DNA from: Paracoccus sp. S1E-3
GTDB taxonomy: Bacteria; Pseudomonadota; Alphaproteobacteria; Rhodobacterales; Rhodobacteraceae
Direction: 5' to 3'
NCBI RefSeq assembly: GCF_013868135.1
Contig: NZ_JACEMU010000004.1
Span: forward strand, 1,956,001-2,020,000
Length of the DNA stretch: 64,000 bases
In this document: positions 28,046 through 36,004 of the stretch, in pieces
Position numbering within the stretch: position 1 is the stretch's first letter
How the letters are laid out: each line of letters begins with the position of its first letter
Notes under the pieces: generated by a model
Database searches by the model: none
Seen by the model: the letters and a program-made list of their open reading frames with translations, nothing else
What the model was told of the DNA's origin: nothing
Position numbers and translations under genes: made by a program

Positions 28046-29569
28046 TCACGTGAAGCTTTTCACCGTCTGCAAGGCGCCATCCAGCGCGCGGCCCTCCTCG
28101 TCCTGCAAGGCGGCCTCGCGCAGGCGGCGGATCCAGTCGGCGGCGTCCTCGCGCCCCTCGACCAGGGCCGCCCCCTCCATCACACGGGCAAATTTCGACT
28201 GGCCACGCGCATGGGTGTCGGAATAGCCTTTGATGAGGCGCTGATTGCGCAAAAGCTCGATCGCGACCTCGGGGCGGGCCGCGGCTACCCGGTCCAGCCA
28301 GGCGTGCAGATGCGCCATTTCCTGGGCGTGGCGTAGCGTGCGCCTGCGCCAGCCTTTCGCGCCGGCCAGCAGATACAGCATCGAAAAGCCGATGATCCCG
28401 TCAGTGCGGATGCGTCGGCCCCGGTTGAACAGCCGGTCGATCAGCGCCATCCGCTTCGGATTGGCCTGCCAACGCGCGCCGATCCCGGCAGGCATAAGCG
28501 AGACGATTTCCTCGGCCCGCGGGTGCAGGAATTCGGTGACGCGCATCAGCTGGCCGGACTTCAGTCGCATCTCGCGGGCGATACGGGGCCCGCGCTGGGG
28601 CCGCGTCTTGGCATTGGCCACGCGGATGATGTCGTCATAGGCCATGGCATTGGCGATGTATTTCGCCGCCTCGCGCGTCAGATGACCATCGCCGGGGTCC
28701 AGTGTCGCCAGCGATTGCAGCCGCGCCAGATATTCCCGCCCATATGCGAGATCCTGAAAGTCCACCACCTTGCGCAGTCCGGCGAGCGCCATTTCCGCCG
28801 CCGCCGCGGGCAGCGCGTCGATCTCGGCGCGCAGGCTCTGCCATTCCCGCAGCAAGGCCTCGGGGCCGGTGGCCAAGGGGGCAGGGATGGTCCCGGCCTC
28901 GGCCTCGGGTGCGGGGGCGGCCGGCGCGGATGCCGCGTCAAACCCGGCGGAGAAGGCGCGCAGGCTGGGTTCGATCCCTTTGCCGCTGGCGCGGATGGCG
29001 TCCTCGAATGCGGTGCGGGGGAAGGGCAGCGCGCCCGATCCCGCCAGCGCGCCGAAAAGCGTGGCCGAAATGACCGCGCCCGAGGCAACCGCCAGCGCCT
29101 CGAAATCCGCGGCGATCAGCCGCCGCGCGGCCAGTCCGGCGGCGGCCATCACCTCATCCGAGGAGGCGATACCGTCGCCCGGCACCATCTTCTCCGACAC
29201 CGCCAGCGCCCGGTGGGTCGAGGTGATCAGCACCGTCCGGTCAGGGGTGACGAAGCCGCGCATGATCGACCGCCCGGCCTCCATCATTTCCGCCGTAATC
29301 ATCACATCGACATCCCCGGCCGCGGGCATCAGCGAAAACACCGGCATCTGCGGCCCTGCCGGCGCCATCTCGACATAATAGACGGTGGCCCCGGTGCGCT
29401 GCGCCACGCCCGCCACGCTGGTCGCCTGCGCGACAAAGCCATTGGCGCGCGCCAGCCCTTCGATCCAGCTGGTCAGCACGCCGCCGCCCTGACCGCCCAC
29501 GGCCAGAATGGCGACCTTGATGATGCCGGTCGAGACGGTCAGTTCCGCCGGTTTCGGATGCGCGTTCAT
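28046..29569 (-). CDS. Indolepyruvate ferredoxin oxidoreductase beta-like subunit (with DUF6537-type C-terminus)
   Basis: A 507-residue subunit. Residues from about 15 to 200 form the 2-oxoacid:acceptor oxidoreductase gamma/beta domain (ILAVGGQGGGVLTSW, then VAQRTGATVYYVEMA). The remaining 300 residues form an alpha-helical C-terminal domain of the DUF6537 kind found only in aerobic indolepyruvate-oxidoreductase-like enzymes. The start overlaps the alpha-subunit stop by 4 bp. The partner and the flanking anthranilate-CoA genes suggest an aryl-glyoxylate such as isatinate as substrate rather than indolepyruvate. That is inference. Confidence 0.85.
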   Translation of the reverse strand: MNAHPKPAELTVSTGIIKVAILAVGGQGGGVLTSWIEGLARANGFVAQATSVAGVAQRTGATVYYVEMAPAGPQMPVFSLMPAAGDVDVMITAEMMEAGRSIMRGFVTPDRTVLITSTHRALAVSEKMVPGDGIASSDEVMAAAGLAARRLIAADFEALAVASGAVISATLFGALAGSGALPFPRTAFEDAIRASGKGIEPSLRAFSAGFDAASAPAAPAPEAEAGTIPAPLATGPEALLREWQSLRAEIDALPAAAAEMALAGLRKVVDFQDLAYGREYLARLQSLATLDPGDGHLTREAAKYIANAMAYDDIIRVANAKTRPQRGPRIAREMRLKSGQLMRVTEFLHPRAEEIVSLMPAGIGARWQANPKRMALIDRLFNRGRRIRTDGIIGFSMLYLLAGAKGWRRRTLRHAQEMAHLHAWLDRVAAARPEVAIELLRNQRLIKGYSDTHARGQSKFARVMEGAALVEGREDAADWIRRLREAALQDEEGRALDGALQTVKSFT

Positions 29570-31713
29570 TCCGCCACCCCCAGATCCAATTGGCGCGCGG
29601 CGCGGCGCCTGATCAGGTAATTGCGCCAACCTTCGCGCCAGCGCGCCAGCAGGGTTTCCAGCCTGCCCGCGTTATGGACCACATCGGCGCGATAGAAGCT
29701 GGGGCACAGGATGGCGGCGTCGGCGACCTCGCCGCAATTGCCGCAGCCGACGCAGGTGACATCGATGCTGGCGACGGGATCGTCCCGCAGCGGATCTTCC
29801 AGCTTTTTCAGCGACAGCGAGGGGCAACCCGACAGCCGCATGCAGGCGTGATCGCCGGTGCAGACCTCCTCGTCGACGCCGAAGCGGGGCACGTCGACGC
29901 GGCGGCCTTCCTTCATCGCCGCCGCCCGCAGGGGCTTTTCGCGGCGCTGCCTGTTCAGCATGCATTCCGAGGAGGCGACAATCACCTTCGGTCCCTTTTC
30001 GGGCGTGGTCAGCGCCTCGCGGATGGTATCGCGCATCTTCGCCACATCATAGGTGCGATCGATCTGGCGCACCCAGCCGATGCCGATTCCCGCCAGCGCT
30101 TTCGAGATCGGGTTCTTCGTCGACTTCGTCCTGTTCTGCGCGCGTGAGGACATCACGTCCTGCCCCCCGGTCGCGGCCGAATAGTAATTGTCGACCACGA
30201 TGGCCACGCCGTCCGACTTGTTGAACGCCATATTGGTGAAGGATGAGGACAGCCCGTTATGCCAGAAACCGCCATCGCCGATGATCGCGACCGAGCGCTT
30301 CTCGCCCCCGCCATCGAAGGCGCCGTTGGCGGCGGGCCCGAGGCCGTAGCCCATGGTCGCGCCGCCGATCTCGAACGGCGGCAGCGAGGCGAACAGGTGG
30401 CAGCCGATATCGGCGGCGATCTGGTGCTTGCCCAGTTCCTGCTCCACCAGCTTCATGGCGGCGAAGATGGGCCGCTCGGGGCAGCCGGTGCAGAAGCCCG
30501 GCGGACGGATCGGCACGGTTTTCGACAGGTCTGGAAGCGCGGGCGGGGGCGTGTTGGGCGCGCGCAGGGCGTCCGACAACAGGTCGGGCGCGGCCGCTTT
30601 CAGGAAGGCCGCGATACCGTCGCGCATCACCGCGCCGGTATATTCGCAGGCCATCGGCAGCACGTCCTTGCCATGCAGGCGCACATCCGCGCGGGCCCGG
30701 TACAGATAGGCGCTCAGCTGGTTTTCGATGAATTCGGGCTGGCCTTCCTCGACCACCAGAACCGATTGCTTGTCCTTGCAGAAATCCAGAAACTCGTCCG
30801 CGACCAGCGGATAGGTGACGTTCAGCACGTAAAGCGGAATCCGGCTGTTGCCATAGATATCCGCCAGCCCCAGATGGTGCAGCGCGCGGATCACGCCATT
30901 ATACATGCCGCCCTGCAAGACGATGCCCACGGGGGCCTTTTCGGGGCCGAAGACCTCGTTCAGCTGGCGGTTGCGGATGAAGGCCTCGGCGGCGGGCCAG
31001 CGGTTCTTCACCTTGTCCTGCTCGTGCTGATAGGACATCGGCGGCAGCACGACGCGGGCGAAATCGGATCGCGGATTCGCCAGCGCATCCTTGACGGTGA
31101 AGGCGGGCGGGCGGTTGTCGCGGCATTCGAAGCTGCCGGTGACGTGGCAGGACCGGATGCGGACCATCAGCATCACCGGTGTGTTCGTCGCCTCGGACAG
31201 ATCAAAGCCGTCGCTGACCGATTTCACGATCGAGGGCAGGTTCGGGCGCGGGTCCAGCAGCCAGAATTGCGATTTCATCGCGAAGGCATGGGTGCGCTCC
31301 TGCATGATCGAGGAGCCTTCGCCGTAATCCTCGCCGACGATCACCAGGGCGCCGCCGGTCACCCCGCTGGAGGCCAGATTCGCCAGCGCATCCGAGGCGA
31401 CATTGACACCCACAGAACCCTTGAAAGTCACCGCCCCCCGGATCGGATAATGGACCGAGGCTGCCAGCATTGCGGCGGCGGCGGCCTCGTTGGCATTGGC
31501 CTCAAAGCGGACGCCGAGATCGGTCAGCAACTCCTCGGCATCGGCCAGCACGTCCATCAGATGCGAGATCGGCGCCCCCTGATAGCCGCCGACATAGCCC
31601 ACGCCCGATTCCAGCAGCGCCTTGGTGATGGCCAGAATGCCCTCGCCGGTGAAGGTCTCGCCCGCGCCGAGCTTCAGATGCTGGACTTCGGCCTTGAAAG
31701 AACGTTCTGCCAT
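29566..31713 (-). CDS. Indolepyruvate ferredoxin oxidoreductase alpha-like subunit (TPP and 4Fe-4S)
   Basis: A 715-residue catalytic subunit. The N-terminal pyruvate-oxidoreductase domain (GYVGGYQGAPISHLMDVL) is followed by FCTGCPERPIF and a thiamine-diphosphate domain (IIGDGGFWHNG, then VDNYYSAATGGQD, about 440-510). The C-terminal ferredoxin segment has two cysteine sets, CTGDHACMRLSGCP and CVGCGNCGEVADAAILCP. Such enzymes decarboxylate a 2-oxoacid oxidatively to an acyl-CoA. It is divergent from a MarR gene across a promoter carrying both operator motifs. Confidence 0.9.
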   Translation of the reverse strand: MAERSFKAEVQHLKLGAGETFTGEGILAITKALLESGVGYVGGYQGAPISHLMDVLADAEELLTDLGVRFEANANEAAAAAMLAASVHYPIRGAVTFKGSVGVNVASDALANLASSGVTGGALVIVGEDYGEGSSIMQERTHAFAMKSQFWLLDPRPNLPSIVKSVSDGFDLSEATNTPVMLMVRIRSCHVTGSFECRDNRPPAFTVKDALANPRSDFARVVLPPMSYQHEQDKVKNRWPAAEAFIRNRQLNEVFGPEKAPVGIVLQGGMYNGVIRALHHLGLADIYGNSRIPLYVLNVTYPLVADEFLDFCKDKQSVLVVEEGQPEFIENQLSAYLYRARADVRLHGKDVLPMACEYTGAVMRDGIAAFLKAAAPDLLSDALRAPNTPPPALPDLSKTVPIRPPGFCTGCPERPIFAAMKLVEQELGKHQIAADIGCHLFASLPPFEIGGATMGYGLGPAANGAFDGGGEKRSVAIIGDGGFWHNGLSSSFTNMAFNKSDGVAIVVDNYYSAATGGQDVMSSRAQNRTKSTKNPISKALAGIGIGWVRQIDRTYDVAKMRDTIREALTTPEKGPKVIVASSECMLNRQRREKPLRAAAMKEGRRVDVPRFGVDEEVCTGDHACMRLSGCPSLSLKKLEDPLRDDPVASIDVTCVGCGNCGEVADAAILCPSFYRADVVHNAGRLETLLARWREGWRNYLIRRRAARQLDLGVAE

Positions 31714-31825
31714 GGCGTTTCCCTGAGAGGATGGGGTGCCCTGATCGGGCCAGCTGTGGCCGCGCGGCCGGTATCCGGTTCCGCCGCCCCTCGCGCGGGG
31801 GTGTCACGGGGCGGTTGATTTCAGT

Positions 31826-31841
31826 ATATGAAAAATCATAT
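31826..31841. promoter_or_regulatory. Motif-A operator candidate (oxidoreductase / MarR promoter)
   Basis: ATATGA-aaaa-TCATAT is a perfect inverted repeat with 6 bp arms, and its core RTGA-N4-TCAT recurs at four other promoters in this window. It lies between the divergent starts at 31713 and 31977, the expected place for a MarR autoregulatory site. Confidence 0.65.
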
Positions 31842-31854
31842 GATCGCGCAAATA

Positions 31855-31868
31855 TTTTGTGTTCAAAC
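31855..31868. promoter_or_regulatory. Motif-B repeat (oxidoreductase / MarR promoter)
   Basis: TTTTGTGTTCAAAC, preceded by CAAATA, is a weaker copy of the TTTYRAGNTYRAAA palindrome. It lies 13 bp from the motif-A site in the same promoter. Confidence 0.4.
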
Positions 31869-31976
31869 CGATTGCCCTGCGTTTACAGGGGTTTGGGCTG
31901 GCTATTTGGGCGACGAAACGGCAGAATCCGGGATGAAGGTGTCGGCAATCGGGGCCGGCACGCAGATGAAAGGTGA

Positions 31977-32444
31977 ATGGGTTTGGCAAAACAGGATCAG
32001 CAGGCAATTGCGCCGGAGATCGATCTGGAACGGATGCCGTCCTTTCTGCTGAACCATATTGTTCACCAATACCATCAGACGCTGCAATCGCGGCTGAAAT
32101 CCGTGGGCGTCTCGACGCTGAAGATGCGGATCGTGATCTCGCTGAAGATCTATGGCCGGCTGACGGTGAACGAACTGTGCGGCTATGCCATCGCCGAGCA
32201 ACCCACCATGAGCCGTGCGCTCGACAGTCTGGAAAAGCAGAAGCTGGTCGAACGTCAGCCAAGCATGGAGGACAGCCGCCTGCGCGTCGTCAGCCTGACC
32301 CCGGCCGGGCAGAAGGTGTTCGACAGGATCCACCCCGAGATCTTGCGGGTGAATGCGGCGATGATGACCGGGTTCAGCGACAGTGAGCGCGAGGCCTTCC
32401 TGGCCAGCCTGACGCGCGTGCTGGCCAATCTGCGGCAGGGCTGA
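31977..32444 (+). CDS. MarR family transcriptional regulator
   Basis: A 155-residue winged-helix regulator. The recognition region reads LTVNELCGYAIAEQPTMSRA (about 61-80), followed by the wing DSRLRVVSLTPAGQKVFD. MarR proteins usually repress catabolic genes until an aromatic ligand binds. It sits between the indolepyruvate-oxidoreductase-like genes and the upper-pathway genes, next to the best copy of the motif-A repeat, so it is the most likely reader of that motif. Indole-acetate loci of other proteobacteria are also reported to be MarR controlled. Confidence 0.92.
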   Translation: MGLAKQDQQAIAPEIDLERMPSFLLNHIVHQYHQTLQSRLKSVGVSTLKMRIVISLKIYGRLTVNELCGYAIAEQPTMSRALDSLEKQKLVERQPSMEDSRLRVVSLTPAGQKVFDRIHPEILRVNAAMMTGFSDSEREAFLASLTRVLANLRQG

Positions 32445-32500
32445 CGCGCGCTGTCGCCCGCGCGGCAAGCATCAAAAAGCTTGCCTCGATCCCGCTTTAT

Positions 32501-32512
32501 ATGAATACTCAT
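32501..32512. promoter_or_regulatory. Motif-A operator candidate (upper-pathway operon)
   Basis: ATGA-atac-TCAT, flanked by TAT and TTAAAT, lies 48 bp upstream of the proposed start of the thiolase-fold gene. I see no motif-B copy beside it. Confidence 0.55.
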
Positions 32513-32559
32513 TTAAATGCCTGCAGAAGGGCGCGCCGCCTGACCCGGCCCGCCGCGAG

Positions 32560-33786
32560 ATGGGGGAATTTCGTGAGCATATCCGCACGCCCGACGGACA
32601 GGTCCGCGCCGTGACCCGGCCCCGGCAATCCTATGCCGGCGTGGCGTTGGTGGCCCCGGCCACCGTTCCTTATCAGCGCTATTCGATCCAGACCGCGCAT
32701 TGGTGGATCGCCCGTGCGCTGCGCATGGCGCTGGATGCGGCGGGGCTGCGGCCGGGCGATCTGGACGGCCTGTCCATGGCGAGTTTCACCCTGTTTCCCG
32801 ACACCGCGGTGGGGCTGACGCAGCATCTGGGCCTCAGCCCGCGCTGGCTCGATCACATCCCGATGGGCGGAGCAGCGGGCATTGTGGCGCTGCGGCGCGC
32901 GGCGCGGGCGGTGCAGGCGGGCGATGCCGATATTGTCGCCTGCGTGGCGGGCGACACCAACCATATCGACAGTTTCCGCCAGCTTCTGTCCAGTTTTTCC
33001 CGCTTTCAGACCGATGCCGCCTATCCTTACGGCTATGGCGGCCCGAACGCCAATTTCGCTCTGCTGACTGACCGCTATATGCAGGAATACGGTGCCACCC
33101 GCGCCGATTTCGGTCGCCTCTGCGTGGCGCAGCGGGACAACGCGCTGAAGAACCCCCATGCTTTGATGAAAAAACAGCTGAGCTTGCAGCAGTATCTGGA
33201 TGCCCGCCCGATCGCCGATCCCATCGCGCTGTTCGACTGCGTGATGCCCTGTGCCGGGGCCGAGGCCTTTCTGGTGATGACGGTGGACGAGGCCGAGCGC
33301 CGCGGCCTACCCTATGCCACGCTGGCGGCCGCGATCGAACGTCACAACGCCCATCCCGACGACCCGATCCAGCTGCGCGGCGGCTGGACGATGGATGCCG
33401 ACCAGCTATACCAGATGGCCGATTGCGGCCCGCCGGATATCGACCTGCTACAGACCTATGACGACTATCCGGTGATCTCGATGATGCAGATCGAGGATCT
33501 GGGCTTCTGCGCCAAGGGCGAGGCGCCGCAATTCGTCCGCGACCATGACCTGACCATCGCCGGGGATTTCCCGCATAATACCTCGGGCGGTCAGCTGTCT
33601 GCGGGGCAGGCGGGCGCGGCGGGCGGCTTTCTGGGCCTGGTCGAGGCGATCCGGCAGGTCACCGGCACCGCCGGCCCCACGCAGGTGCCCGGCGCCCGGC
33701 GGGCCATGGTCTCGGGCTTCGGGATGATCAATTATGATCGGGGGCTGTGCTCGGGCGCGGCGATCCTGAAAGGAAACGGCCCATGA
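32560..33786 (+). CDS. Thiolase-fold protein (SCP2-thiolase/Ltp2-like) lacking the catalytic cysteine
   Basis: A 408-residue lipid-transfer/SCP2-thiolase-type protein. At the place of the nucleophilic Cys the sequence reads IPMGGAAG (about 100-107), and the C-terminal GGxxxxGHP box reads GGQLSAGQAG (about 344), so the catalytic Cys and His of true thiolases are absent. Proteins of this kind partner with DUF35 proteins; the steroid enzyme Ltp2 with its DUF35 partner performs a retro-aldol cleavage of a tertiary beta-hydroxyacyl-CoA. The next gene encodes a DUF35 domain and overlaps by 4 bp. Proposed reaction: dioxindole-3-acetyl-CoA to isatin plus acetyl-CoA. The start is uncertain; GTG at 32611 is an alternative. 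Confidence 0.8.
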   Translation: MGEFREHIRTPDGQVRAVTRPRQSYAGVALVAPATVPYQRYSIQTAHWWIARALRMALDAAGLRPGDLDGLSMASFTLFPDTAVGLTQHLGLSPRWLDHIPMGGAAGIVALRRAARAVQAGDADIVACVAGDTNHIDSFRQLLSSFSRFQTDAAYPYGYGGPNANFALLTDRYMQEYGATRADFGRLCVAQRDNALKNPHALMKKQLSLQQYLDARPIADPIALFDCVMPCAGAEAFLVMTVDEAERRGLPYATLAAAIERHNAHPDDPIQLRGGWTMDADQLYQMADCGPPDIDLLQTYDDYPVISMMQIEDLGFCAKGEAPQFVRDHDLTIAGDFPHNTSGGQLSAGQAGAAGGFLGLVEAIRQVTGTAGPTQVPGARRAMVSGFGMINYDRGLCSGAAILKGNGP

Positions 33787-35033
33787 CCCAGCCGTTGACG
33801 CCACCGCCGAAGAAGAACCCGGAAAAGCGGACCCTGTCGCCAACGCTGCCGCCCGAGGCCCGCAGCCGCGCCGCCATGGGCCTGACCGCCGCCGCCGCCG
33901 AAGGGCGGTTCGCCCTGCAGGTCTGTGGCGAATGCGGCGCGACGCTCTATCCCGCGCGGGACGCGTGCAATCGTTGCCTGTCGGTCGATCTGCGCTGGCA
34001 GGATATCGACCCGCGGGGCGAGTTGCTGGCCGAAACCACGGTGCGTACCTCGACCAACCTGTATTTCCGCGAGCGCGCGCCGTGGCGGACCGGCACCGTC
34101 AGGATGGACGCGGGGCCGGTGGTGATCTGCCATGTCCACGGCGATGTCGGCCCCCGCGCGCGTGTCGTGCTGAGCAACCGCCTCGACCGGGCCGGGCAGG
34201 GCGTGCTGCTGGCCATGCCCGAAGCCCCCACCCCCCATATGGAGGATGATCCACAATTGCGCGCCATGACCTCGGACCCGAAGCTGCGCCGCGTGCTGAT
34301 CGTGGACGCGCGCAGCGAAAATGCCCCCGCCATCGCCGCCGCGCTGCTGCAGGCCGGGGCCGCGACGATCTTCGCGGGCGAGGCCCAAAGCTGGCGCCCC
34401 AATCCCCAGCGCGCCGCCTTGCTGGCCTTGGGCGTGCAGCTGCTGCCGCTGGATGTGACCGACGCCGGCAGCGTGCGCGAACTGGCGGGCGAGATCGGCG
34501 GAAAGGTCGATATCCTCATCAACAATGCCCGCTTCATGCGCCCCGGCGGCGTGCTGCAGCGCGGCGATACCGCCTTCGCCCAGCAGGAATTCGACGTGAA
34601 TGTGCTGGGCCTGATGCGGCTGGCGCAGGCCTTCGGTCCGGCCATGTGCGCCCGCACGGCGGATGGGGTGAATTCGGCCGTTGCCTGGGTGAATATCCTG
34701 TCGGCCTATGCGCTGGTGAACGCGCCGGAATTTGGCAGCTTCGCGGCCTCGCAGGCGGCGGCGCTGTCGCTCGGGCAGTCGCTGCGGGGCGAGTTCCGCG
34801 CCAGCGGCCTGCGCGTCATGCATGTCTTTGTCGGCCCGACCGAGGATGACTGGCACCAGCCGCTGCCACCGCCCAAGGTCGCGCCCGCCGCATTGGCCGC
34901 CGACCTGCTGCGCGGGTTGCAGGCAGGGCTGGAGGATGTGCATTCCGGCGACGTGGCGAAGGAACTGGCCGAGCGCTTTCGCGCCGGCCCCAAAGTGCTG
35001 GAACGCGAAATGACCATGGGAGGAAGATCATGA
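33783..35033 (+). CDS. DUF35 (Zn-ribbon/OB-fold) fused to a degenerate short-chain dehydrogenase domain
   Basis: A 416-residue fusion. Residues 45 to about 150 form the DUF35 module: a rubredoxin-like zinc ribbon with C48, C51, C62 and C65 (CGEC and CNRC) and then an OB-fold. Residues from about 165 form an SDR domain whose cofactor loop is degenerate (VLIVDARSENAPAIAAALL) and whose active site reads FGSFAASQ, so Tyr is Phe320 and Lys is Gln324. It retains an NNAR segment. It is probably an inactive structural partner of the thiolase-fold protein, comparable to BbsA plus the inactive BbsC of benzylsuccinate degradation. Confidence 0.82.
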   Translation: MTQPLTPPPKKNPEKRTLSPTLPPEARSRAAMGLTAAAAEGRFALQVCGECGATLYPARDACNRCLSVDLRWQDIDPRGELLAETTVRTSTNLYFRERAPWRTGTVRMDAGPVVICHVHGDVGPRARVVLSNRLDRAGQGVLLAMPEAPTPHMEDDPQLRAMTSDPKLRRVLIVDARSENAPAIAAALLQAGAATIFAGEAQSWRPNPQRAALLALGVQLLPLDVTDAGSVRELAGEIGGKVDILINNARFMRPGGVLQRGDTAFAQQEFDVNVLGLMRLAQAFGPAMCARTADGVNSAVAWVNILSAYALVNAPEFGSFAASQAAALSLGQSLRGEFRASGLRVMHVFVGPTEDDWHQPLPPPKVAPAALAADLLRGLQAGLEDVHSGDVAKELAERFRAGPKVLEREMTMGGRS

Positions 35034-35803
35034 GCGCGCTTGCCGAACTGTCACAGGCCCTCGCATCGGGTGCGGTGCGGGTGGTCGATCTGACCCACAC
35101 GCTGGATCCCGATTTCCCTGTCATCGTGCTGCCGCCGGAATTCGGCCAATGCGCCCCCTTCCGCATGGAGGAGATCAGCGCCTATGACCATCGCGGTCCG
35201 GCGTGGAAGTGGAACAATTTCAGCATGGGTGAACATACCGGCACCCATTTCGACGCGCCGAAGCACTGGATTTCCGGGCGCGACCTGCCCAATGGCGCGG
35301 TCGATGAAATCGACCCTTCGGTTTTCGTCGGGCCGGTGGTGGTGATCGACTGTTCCGAAGGTGCGGCGCAGAACGACGATTACGAACTGACGCCCGACGT
35401 GATCGCCGCATGGGAGGCCGAGCATGGCCGCATCCCCGCAGACGCATGGGTGCTGCTGCGCTCGGATTGGTCCAAGCGCAGCGGGGCGGCCTATCTGAAC
35501 CTGCGCGACGATGGCCCCCATTCCCCCGGCCCGACGCCGGAAGCGATCCGCCTGCTGGTCGAAGACCGGGGCATCCGCGGCTTCGGCACCGAAACCATCG
35601 GCACCGATGCCGGGCAGGGCGGCCATTACACGCCACCCTATCCGGCGCATTTCACCCTGCACGGGGCGGGCAAATACGGGCTGCAATGCCTGCGCAATCT
35701 GGACCAGCTGCCGCCCACCGGCGCGGTGCTGCTGGCGGCGCCGCTGAAGATCAAGGGCGGAACCGGCAGTCCCCTGCGGGTGATGGCGCTGATCGAAGGC
35801 TGA
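35030..35803 (+). CDS. Cyclase-family hydrolase, isatin hydrolase-like
   Basis: A 257-residue metal-dependent amide hydrolase of the cyclase/kynurenine-formamidase family. The metal-binding motif is HTGTHFDAPKHW (about residues 68-79), preceded by WKWNNFSMGE, and the C-terminal GHYTPPYPAHFTLHGAG lies around the second histidine set. Isatin hydrolase of Labrenzia belongs to this family and opens isatin to isatinate. Its place between the proposed isatin-releasing enzyme and the oxidoreductase that could use isatinate supports that role. Kynurenine formamidase is the alternative, but no kynurenine gene is nearby. Confidence 0.82.
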   Translation: MSALAELSQALASGAVRVVDLTHTLDPDFPVIVLPPEFGQCAPFRMEEISAYDHRGPAWKWNNFSMGEHTGTHFDAPKHWISGRDLPNGAVDEIDPSVFVGPVVVIDCSEGAAQNDDYELTPDVIAAWEAEHGRIPADAWVLLRSDWSKRSGAAYLNLRDDGPHSPGPTPEAIRLLVEDRGIRGFGTETIGTDAGQGGHYTPPYPAHFTLHGAGKYGLQCLRNLDQLPPTGAVLLAAPLKIKGGTGSPLRVMALIEG

Positions 35804-35921
35804 CCGCCAGACATGACGACTCGCGCGGCCTGCCTGAAATTCGGGCAAGCCGTCTTATTTTGCGTGGCGCGCCCCCGGAGCTTTGCAGAAGTTACGCCAG
35901 AATCCCGTGCAAGCACGAATA

Positions 35922-35935
35922 TTTTGAGGTTAAAG
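35922..35935. promoter_or_regulatory. Motif-B repeat upstream of the pathway TRAP operon
   Basis: TTTTGAGGTTAAAG, preceded by GAATA, follows the TTTYRAGNTYRAAA pattern. It lies 8 bp before a motif-A site, 70 bp upstream of the binding-protein gene. Confidence 0.5.
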
Positions 35936-35943
35936 TTGATTTG

Positions 35944-35955
35944 ATGAAAACTCAT
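35944..35955. promoter_or_regulatory. Motif-A operator candidate upstream of the pathway TRAP operon
   Basis: ATGA-aaac-TCAT, 49 bp upstream of the binding-protein start codon, in a locally AT-rich stretch that probably holds the promoter. Confidence 0.6.
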
Positions 35956-36004
35956 ATGTAGCCTGAGGGAAAAGAACCGATTCCAACCTGACAGGGGAAG
36001 CCAG

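Noticed and set aside
28046..31713. Reading the indolepyruvate-oxidoreductase-like genes as part of indole-acetate synthesis or simple amino-acid catabolism
   Set aside because: The flanking genes are degradative and share operators with it; no aminotransferase or indolepyruvate decarboxylase is nearby. It remains possible for the enzyme in vitro.
32560..33786. Annotating a normal acetyl-CoA acetyltransferase (thiolase)
   Set aside because: The catalytic cysteine and the GHP histidine are both missing at their expected places.
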